DNA from: Roseburia hominis
GTDB lineage: Bacteria; Bacillota; Clostridia; Lachnospirales; Lachnospiraceae
Reading direction: 5' to 3'
DNA length: 64,000 nucleotides
NCBI GenBank assembly: GCA_040702975.1
Contig: CP159990.1
Span: 1,116,001 to 1,180,000, forward strand
Below are positions 59,610-64,000 of this stretch, piece by piece. The number at the start of each line of letters is the position of its first letter. Position 1 is the stretch's first letter. The position numbers were made by a program, and so were the translations under genes. Below the pieces are notes generated by a model. It was not told the DNA's origin, did not search any database, and saw only the letters and a program-made list of their open reading frames with translations.

Positions 59610-60795
59610 GAGAAGGCAGAAAGATCATACGGCTTTGGAAGCCGCCGAGCAAGGAGGAGACGGGAAAAAACAGGGGAAGGTTGCGGGAAAATTCCGGAAA
59701 TGGCGCCGCAGGATCTGTTTCCTTTTGATTCTTGCGCTCATGGGAGGCGGGTATTGGTATTACGCGTTTCAGTACCGTGCTCAGATTGAGCCGGAGACAG
59801 AACTTACCAGGACGAATACTGATCCGCTTTATACGATGGAACAGCATTTAAAGACCATGAAACGGAATAAAACGGTGTATAAATATGCGTGTGAGGGACG
59901 TGAGAAGGAGAAGGATTACGGGACCTATGTGGTTCCGGGTCTGAAAGCGACCAGGACCCTCCGGGCGAAGGAATCCGGGGAGGCCCAGGTTTGCACTTCC
60001 ATGACCCCACAGGGCCTTGCCATCACGGAGGATTACGTGCTGATCAGTGCATACTGTAAGACGAAAGCGCACAATTCCGTGATTTATATGCTTGATAAAG
60101 AGACGGGCAGGTTCCTGAAGGAGATCGTGCTGAATACCCGGGCCCATGTGGGTGGGCTGGCTTATGATACAATGAATCAAAACCTGTGGGTGACCGGACA
60201 GGGCTCTACCTGGGCTCAGGCAAATGCCATCACGCTTGCGCACCTTGAAACATATGATTTTGATGAAGCATGTGAACCCCTGAAATTTGATATGTCTTAT
60301 AATCTGTACCGCATGAAGCGGGCTTCTTTTATGACATACCATGACGGTGCGCTGTTTGTAGGATTTTTTACCCAGGACGACGCCAGTATCATTGAAAAAT
60401 ATCTGATCAACGCGGACGGGACCCTGTATGAGAAAGCGGATATGAACCTGAAACGTACAGTCGGCGTGACCGACCCGGTGGCCTGTGCCGTCAGTATGCA
60501 GGTGATTTCCGGGAAAGTGCAGGGAATGGCATTTTATAATAATAAGATTCTTCTGACCCGGTCATACGGGATCATGCCTTCGGAAGTGCAGGTATTTAAC
60601 TATTCGCGTTATGGAATCCTGTCCACGTCCGAGGCGTATAAGACTATACGCTTCCCGGAGAGGCTGGAGCAGATCTACCAGAATGGAAATGATATCTATG
60701 CTTTGTTTGAGTCGGCGGCGTATTCTTACCAGATGTCGTCGGTGAATCGGATTGACAGGGTGATTAAACTTAATGGGTCGCGGCTGGTGTATTAG
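59602..60795 (+). CDS. membrane-anchored protein of unknown function
   Basis: I do not recognise a family. The 397-residue protein starts with a Lys/Arg-rich cytoplasmic tail of about 45 residues, one membrane segment (ICFLLILALMGGGYWYYAF), and an extracellular part of about 330. That part reads like a beta-propeller or similar repeat protein: TPQGLAITEDYVLISAYCKTKAHNSVIYMLDKETGRFLKEI, HVGGLAYDTMNQNLWVTGQG, KVQGMAFYNNKILLTRSYG. It overlaps the YitT gene (ATGAGTAA), so the two are translationally coupled and may work together. A repeat and a terminator follow. Confidence 0.65.
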   Translation: MSKRRQKDHTALEAAEQGGDGKKQGKVAGKFRKWRRRICFLLILALMGGGYWYYAFQYRAQIEPETELTRTNTDPLYTMEQHLKTMKRNKTVYKYACEGREKEKDYGTYVVPGLKATRTLRAKESGEAQVCTSMTPQGLAITEDYVLISAYCKTKAHNSVIYMLDKETGRFLKEIVLNTRAHVGGLAYDTMNQNLWVTGQGSTWAQANAITLAHLETYDFDEACEPLKFDMSYNLYRMKRASFMTYHDGALFVGFFTQDDASIIEKYLINADGTLYEKADMNLKRTVGVTDPVACAVSMQVISGKVQGMAFYNNKILLTRSYGIMPSEVQVFNYSRYGILSTSEAYKTIRFPERLEQIYQNGNDIYALFESAAYSYQMSSVNRIDRVIKLNGSRLVY

Positions 60796-60805
60796 GTGAA
60801 ACCAA

Positions 60806-60851
60806 AATAAGGTCCACTGGACCTTATTTCAGGTATGCATGGCAACGAAAA
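60806..60851 (+). repeat. terminator-linked repeat (family 2), copy 2
   Basis: An 11-bp stem AAATAAGGTCC/GGACCTTATTT (60805-60829) is followed by GGTATGCATGGCAACGAAAA, then a terminator. About 32 of 41 positions match the copy at 21807-21848. Confidence 0.65.
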
Positions 60852-60896
60852 GAGAGATGAACGTATGCGAATACGATAGCATCTCTCTTTATTTTG
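60850..60896. terminator. terminator, probably bidirectional
   Basis: AAGAGAGATG (60850-60859) pairs with CATCTCTCTT (60880-60889), with an inner CGTAT/ATACG stem, and TATTTT follows on the plus strand. On the minus strand it ends the serine dehydratase unit. Confidence 0.75.
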
Positions 60897-60937
60897 GATA
60901 TACAACATTCTCATATAAAAAATGTGAACTACAGAGG

Positions 60938-61819
60938 TTAGCTGCACATTCCACAACCAAGTGAGCAGCCCGTCGGGGTTCCCGCGCAGCCACCCATGGC
61001 GGTCTCTCTTAGTTCAAACGGAATACTCTTTCCGACCCGCAGCATTGCGTCGGACATCTCATCAAATGGAATTGGGTGAGTTACCCCTGCGAGAGCCAGC
61101 TCCGCGCAGGTGATCGCATTTGCCGCGCCAATCGAGTTACGCGCCTGACAGGGAGCTTCCACAAGTCCGGCGATGGGGTCGCATACCATTCCAAGAAGAT
61201 TGGAGATGGCGATACTTGCTGCCTGAAGACACATCTGCGGAGTTCCGCCCATCATCTCGACGACCGCACTGGCAGCCATGGCAGAAGCAGCGCCCACCTC
61301 GGCCTGGCAGCCGGCCTCCGCTCCGGATACCGAAGCATTGCGCATCAGAAGATAGCCGATAGCCGAAGCATTTAACAAGGCGTCATAGAGCAGCTCGTCC
61401 GAATATAATTTCTCTTCCTGGAGGGCCAGAAGCACTCCAGGAATCACACCGGAAGAACCGGCAGTCGGAGCTGCCACGATAAGACCCATGGAAGCATTGA
61501 CTTCCAGAACTGCCATACTGTAAGAAATCGCTTTATTTAACAAAGAGCCGCAAATGCTTCTTGATGTATTTCCGAAATCAGATACCTTCTTGGCTTCGCC
61601 GCCGATCAGTCCGCCGTTGGACTTTTTGGGGTGAGTAAGCGGTTCATTTACGGCAGCCTTCATGATGGAAAGCACCGTTTTTAGTTTCTCCATGATCTCC
61701 TTATCGGTCAAAGTACCGCAGGTGATTTCACGCTCTTTCATGACCTGTGAGATCGTCATCTGCTTCTTCTCGCATAATTCCAATAATTCCTGTCCATTTC
61801 TAAAATCCACTGCCTTCAC
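60938..61819 (-). CDS. sdaAA: L-serine ammonia-lyase, iron-sulfur-dependent, alpha subunit
   Basis: The 293-residue protein is the catalytic subunit of the [4Fe-4S] L-serine dehydratase, which converts serine to pyruvate and ammonia. It shows GLIGGEAKKVSDFGNTSRSICGSLLNKAISYSMAVLEVNASMGLIVAAPTAGSSGVIPGVLLALQEE, ASVSGAEAGCQAEVGAASAMAASAVVEMMGG and DPIAGLVEAPCQARNSIGAANAI, and ends CAGTPTGCSLGCGMCS, where the cysteines can bind the cluster. The beta subunit gene is immediately upstream (3-base gap). Confidence 0.95.
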   Translation of the reverse strand: MKAVDFRNGQELLELCEKKQMTISQVMKEREITCGTLTDKEIMEKLKTVLSIMKAAVNEPLTHPKKSNGGLIGGEAKKVSDFGNTSRSICGSLLNKAISYSMAVLEVNASMGLIVAAPTAGSSGVIPGVLLALQEEKLYSDELLYDALLNASAIGYLLMRNASVSGAEAGCQAEVGAASAMAASAVVEMMGGTPQMCLQAASIAISNLLGMVCDPIAGLVEAPCQARNSIGAANAITCAELALAGVTHPIPFDEMSDAMLRVGKSIPFELRETAMGGCAGTPTGCSLGCGMCS

Positions 61820-61822
61820 CTC

Positions 61823-62491
61823 CTATACCTGAACCAGCATGATCTCATGCACGTTTGGATTCCTCTTGATCTCGGCAAGAATACTTTCGGGAATCAATTC
61901 ATCGGATTCCACTACGGTATACGCCGTCGCACCCTTGTCCTCACGGAACAGGCGCATGAATGCGATATTTACATTCTGGTTGCTGAGACACTGACTGATA
62001 TGCGCAACGATTCCCGGGGTATCGTTCTGCTTGATGATAAGGGTACTGTATTCTCCGGTAAATTCCACGTCGATATTACCGATCCGCACGATCTTGATCT
62101 TGCCGCCCCCGATCGATTCTCCCCGCACCGTCAACTCATAGCCGTTCACGCCCGTCATGGCGATGTCCGCGGTATTTGGGTGATCCGTAATCGTTTTTTC
62201 GTCGATCACAAACTCGTATTCCACGCCAAATTCTTTTGCCAGTTCAAATGCGTCCCGAATGCGCGCGTCGTCCGTACCAAATCCAAGAATACCGCCCAAA
62301 AGAGCCCGGTCCGTACCATGGCCGTGATACGTTTTTGCAAAGGAGCCATAGAGGGTGAATACGACCTTGCAGATCGGCTCCTTACAAAGCCTGCGCGCCA
62401 TCAGCGCCATGGAGCAGGCTCCGGCCGTGTGGGAACTTGACGGCCCGATCATATTCGGTCCGATGACATCAAAAATACTTAAAAAGTTCAT
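61823..62491 (-). CDS. sdaAB: L-serine ammonia-lyase, iron-sulfur-dependent, beta subunit
   Basis: The 222-residue beta subunit has the N-terminal part FDVIGPNMIGPSSSHTAGACSMALMARRL, the HGTDRALLGGILGF segment, and a C-terminal ACT domain (YSTLIIKQNDTPGIVAHISQCLSNQNVNIAFMRLFREDKGATAYTVVESDE) that may bind serine. Two-subunit enzymes are typical of Firmicutes and clostridia. GGGAGGAAG stands 8 bases before the ATG. The unit faces two REP-like repeats. Confidence 0.95.
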   Translation of the reverse strand: MNFLSIFDVIGPNMIGPSSSHTAGACSMALMARRLCKEPICKVVFTLYGSFAKTYHGHGTDRALLGGILGFGTDDARIRDAFELAKEFGVEYEFVIDEKTITDHPNTADIAMTGVNGYELTVRGESIGGGKIKIVRIGNIDVEFTGEYSTLIIKQNDTPGIVAHISQCLSNQNVNIAFMRLFREDKGATAYTVVESDELIPESILAEIKRNPNVHEIMLVQV

Positions 62492-62611
62492 ATTTTCTTC
62501 CTCCCATTTTTCATACTATAAATATAACATATAAAATACAGGAAAAAAAGGTAGGATAATAAAGTATTTACTATATTTTGCAATCAATTTTATAGTTCAT
62601 CGGGATTATTT

Positions 62612-62658
62612 ATACCTTGTGAAACGGCCGAATGGCCATACGGGATGCCCTTGGGTAT
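62612..62658 (-). repeat. REP-like palindromic repeat (family 1), copy 4
   Basis: In opposite orientation to the copies at 24 kb; the minus strand starts ATACCCAAGGGCATCCCG and ends TTTCACAAGGTAT. It is identical to copy 5. Confidence 0.88.
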
Positions 62659-62703
62659 ACCTTGTGAAACGGCCGAATGGCCATACGGGATGCCCTTGGG
62701 TAT
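62657..62703 (-). repeat. REP-like palindromic repeat (family 1), copy 5
   Basis: Directly follows copy 4, identical over 47 bases. The pair lies between the serine dehydratase promoter region and the end of the CmpB-like gene. Confidence 0.88.
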
Positions 62704-62786
62704 AAATTATGGACATCAATATTATTCGGATTCTATATGTTTAAAATAAATCTGTTTTATTTCAGGAGAATCCCCTGATTCTTTGA

Positions 62787-63416
62787 TTAAAATGTAATTC
62801 CCGCGCCCATATTCGGATACACTGCCGAATAGAGCATATCCATAAGAAATATACTTGCCAAAAGCACGCCAAGTCCGTGCCTTGTCCACGTCGGCATCTC
62901 CCCTATTTTCCTGTCAAGCCAGGGTGCAGCCACATAGACGATAAAACAACCGCCCACGCCAAAAATCAGAAGCCCCGCCAGGCAGACCCGCCCCTGAATC
63001 TGGAACATCATATCACTATAATCCCACCAGCTCGCATGAAAAACGGTTTCCAGAAAAACAGCCGTACCATATTCCACCGTTCCACAGAGCAGCATAATCG
63101 CACCAAACAACTTGCCGGGCTGCAACTTTAAACGGTTCAGAACCAAAAGAATCAATACCCCGCCGCTCCCATAAATCGGAAGCCACGGCCCAAACATAGT
63201 TCCGCGGTTCACAAATGAATGATCCATTACCACATGCAGAAGCACCTCCCAGCTCCAGCCCACAAACGAAAATACAAAAAACTGAAGCAAAAGAGAACAC
63301 CCCGAATATCCACACCTCAGCACGCCGTCTTCCCGCACCTCGTCACTTTCGTCCACATATCTATTCCAAACATTAATATTCGTCCCATTCTGAATACCCA
63401 AAGCCAAAAATCTCAT
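62787..63416 (-). CDS. CmpB-like membrane protein (putative ABC transporter permease family)
   Basis: The 209-residue protein has about five membrane segments and matches the ABC_trans_CmpB family: LLQFFVFSFVGWSWEVLLHVVMDHSFVNRGTMFGPWLPIYGSGGVLILLVLNRL, LFGAIMLLCGTVEYGTAVFLETVFHASWWDYSDMMFQIQGRVCLAGLLIFGVGGC. The FxGWxxE and GP(W/F)LPIYG motifs are typical. The family is named as a permease but has no demonstrated transport. GAGGAGG stands upstream of ATG 63416. It stands alone. Confidence 0.83.
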   Translation of the reverse strand: MRFLALGIQNGTNINVWNRYVDESDEVREDGVLRCGYSGCSLLLQFFVFSFVGWSWEVLLHVVMDHSFVNRGTMFGPWLPIYGSGGVLILLVLNRLKLQPGKLFGAIMLLCGTVEYGTAVFLETVFHASWWDYSDMMFQIQGRVCLAGLLIFGVGGCFIVYVAAPWLDRKIGEMPTWTRHGLGVLLASIFLMDMLYSAVYPNMGAGITF

Positions 63417-63654
63417 AAGTCCAACCTCCTCGCACAGTATTCCAAACTACAAAGCCAAGACTCCTGATCATAACACCTAACCAAACGCAGCACCAAAAGC
63501 CCTTCGCTTTAACTACCCTCATTCTACCCATCAAAACCTAAGAACCCCACCAATACTCCATGAAGATTTTCTAAAGATTCCGGTCAGAATTCTTAAGATT
63601 TTTAAGAAACTAACTCCATATCCAGCAGAAAACTAAAAATTCAACCAATACTCA
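63417..63654. other. AT-rich intergenic stretch without a gene
   Basis: This stretch holds the leader of the CmpB-like gene and otherwise nothing I can support. CTAAAGATTCCGG, TCAGAATTCTTAAGA and TTTTTAAGAA are AT-rich with no clear motif. Confidence 0.5.
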
Positions 63655-63868
63655 GCAGAAGAGAGGGAGGGGGCGGAGGGGTGGCTGGCAGGGAGGCTCA
63701 GACGCTCCGGGCTCTGCGACTAGTGCACGTATATGTAAGTGTCCGGGGTAGTCGGTCATTGGACCTCCTGCCCCGGGCACTAACATATACGGCACGGATT
63801 CTCCGAGCCCTCCGCTTAACCTTCGCCTTCCCTGCCAGCCACCCCTCCGCCCCCTCCCTCTCTTCTGC
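63655..63868. repeat. 214-bp imperfect inverted repeat with perfect 40-bp stem
   Basis: Bases 63655-63694 are the exact reverse complement of 63829-63868 (40/40), purine-rich on one side (GGAGGGGGCGGAGGGG). Inside, 63728-63748 pairs with 63771-63791 at 19 of 21 positions, and GGGCTC pairs with GAGCCC; the loop is about 63749-63770. CCCCCCTTTTTTT follows. No protein is encoded. It may be a MITE-like relic or a structured RNA. Confidence 0.9.
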
Positions 63869-63895
63869 GTCCCCCCTTTTTTTCAAAAAAATCTC

Positions 63896-63924
63896 TTGCT
63901 AATCCCCCAAACATATGCTAAAAT
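63896..63924 (+). promoter_or_regulatory. promoter of secG
   Basis: TTGCTA (63896-63901), 17 bases, TAAAAT (63919-63924), 29 bases before the secG start. Confidence 0.7.
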
Positions 63925-63953
63925 AATCATGTTATTCATCAGGAGGTGTAAAA

Positions 63954-64000
63954 ATGGAGATCTTAAAAACAGTATTATTAATTTTATTTGCAATAGATTG
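63954..64000 (+). CDS. secG: SecG preprotein translocase subunit, 5' end only
   Basis: Only 15 codons are inside the window: MEILKTVLLILFAID. A near-perfect AGGAGGTG stands 6 bases before the ATG. The sequence matches the first membrane segment of SecG, the small accessory subunit of the SecYEG export channel. The remaining gene lies outside. The call rests on few residues. Confidence 0.65.
   Translation, partial: MEILKTVLLILFAID

Noticed and set aside
62612..62703. Two identical 47-bp repeats that could be the start of a CRISPR array
   Set aside because: They overlap end to end with no spacer between them, are palindromic, recur elsewhere singly, and no cas gene is near.
63681..63902. Plus- and minus-strand frames across the long hairpin
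   Set aside because: They arise from the inverted repeat itself, as each strand reads nearly the same sequence; composition is not protein-like.

Overview
The window looks like a chromosomal segment of an anaerobic gut Firmicute, most likely family Lachnospiraceae (Clostridia). The support is gene-family content: a FabK-type fatty acid operon with a fused AccDA subunit, an FprA flavoprotein, an iron-sulfur L-serine dehydratase in two subunits, a YesM/YesN-type two-component system beside a sugar ABC importer, and strong AGGAGG-type ribosome binding sites. The assignment is inferred from families; no marker gene for species is present.

Layout. 1-7.9 kb and 11.4-11.8 kb form an AT-rich accessory stretch: an acetyltransferase cut by the window edge (Vat-like), small DUF proteins, an XRE regulator, a TetR-like protein lacking its DNA-binding half, a flavin reductase, and a graveyard of phage-type genes (KilA-N protein, a GIY-YIG remnant, a RhuM remnant, a PBECR4 gene). 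The PBECR4 gene is split by a complete 3.56 kb transposon (7887-11446) with a DD35E transposase, an ExeA/TniB-like ATPase, a DUF6431 protein and a DUF6618 protein, bounded by related inverted ends and an exact 7-bp target duplication. 11.8-27.5 kb holds small metabolic and transport units: TetR-MFS-hydrolase, MazG-Nudix, a LysR regulator divergent from a purine permease plus adenine deaminase, a glycosyltransferase, FprA, a DMT exporter, and a two-gene unit (unknown protein plus YccF membrane protein) behind a yybP-ykoY (manganese) riboswitch. A tRNA-Leu(CAG) lies at 27.7 kb on the minus strand.

28-46.4 kb is a carbohydrate locus. It encodes beta-phosphoglucomutase, a DUF4432 (mutarotase-like) protein, a YesM/YesN two-component system, a three-part ABC sugar importer, a GH65 phosphorylase and an 1812-residue wall-anchored GH43 protein with several carbohydrate-binding modules. 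Released oligosaccharide would be imported and phosphorolysed by GH65 to beta-glucose-1-phosphate, which the mutase converts to glucose-6-phosphate. A near-identical 29-bp box upstream of both the mutase gene and the binding-protein gene ties the two ends into one probable regulon.

46.6-57.8 kb is a full type II fatty acid synthesis operon (fabH-acpP-fabK-fabD-fabG-fabF-accB-fabZ-accC-accDA), then a nitronate monooxygenase-like flavoprotein and a MarR/FabT-like regulator. A FabT-box-like palindrome lies just after the -10 element of the fabH promoter. 57.8-64 kb carries a sirtuin, a YitT membrane protein, an unrecognised membrane-anchored protein, L-serine dehydratase, a CmpB-like membrane protein and the first codons of secG, preceded by a roughly 214-bp inverted repeat with a perfect 40-bp stem. 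Two families of short dispersed intergenic repeats occur.

No CRISPR array, rRNA or replication origin was seen.
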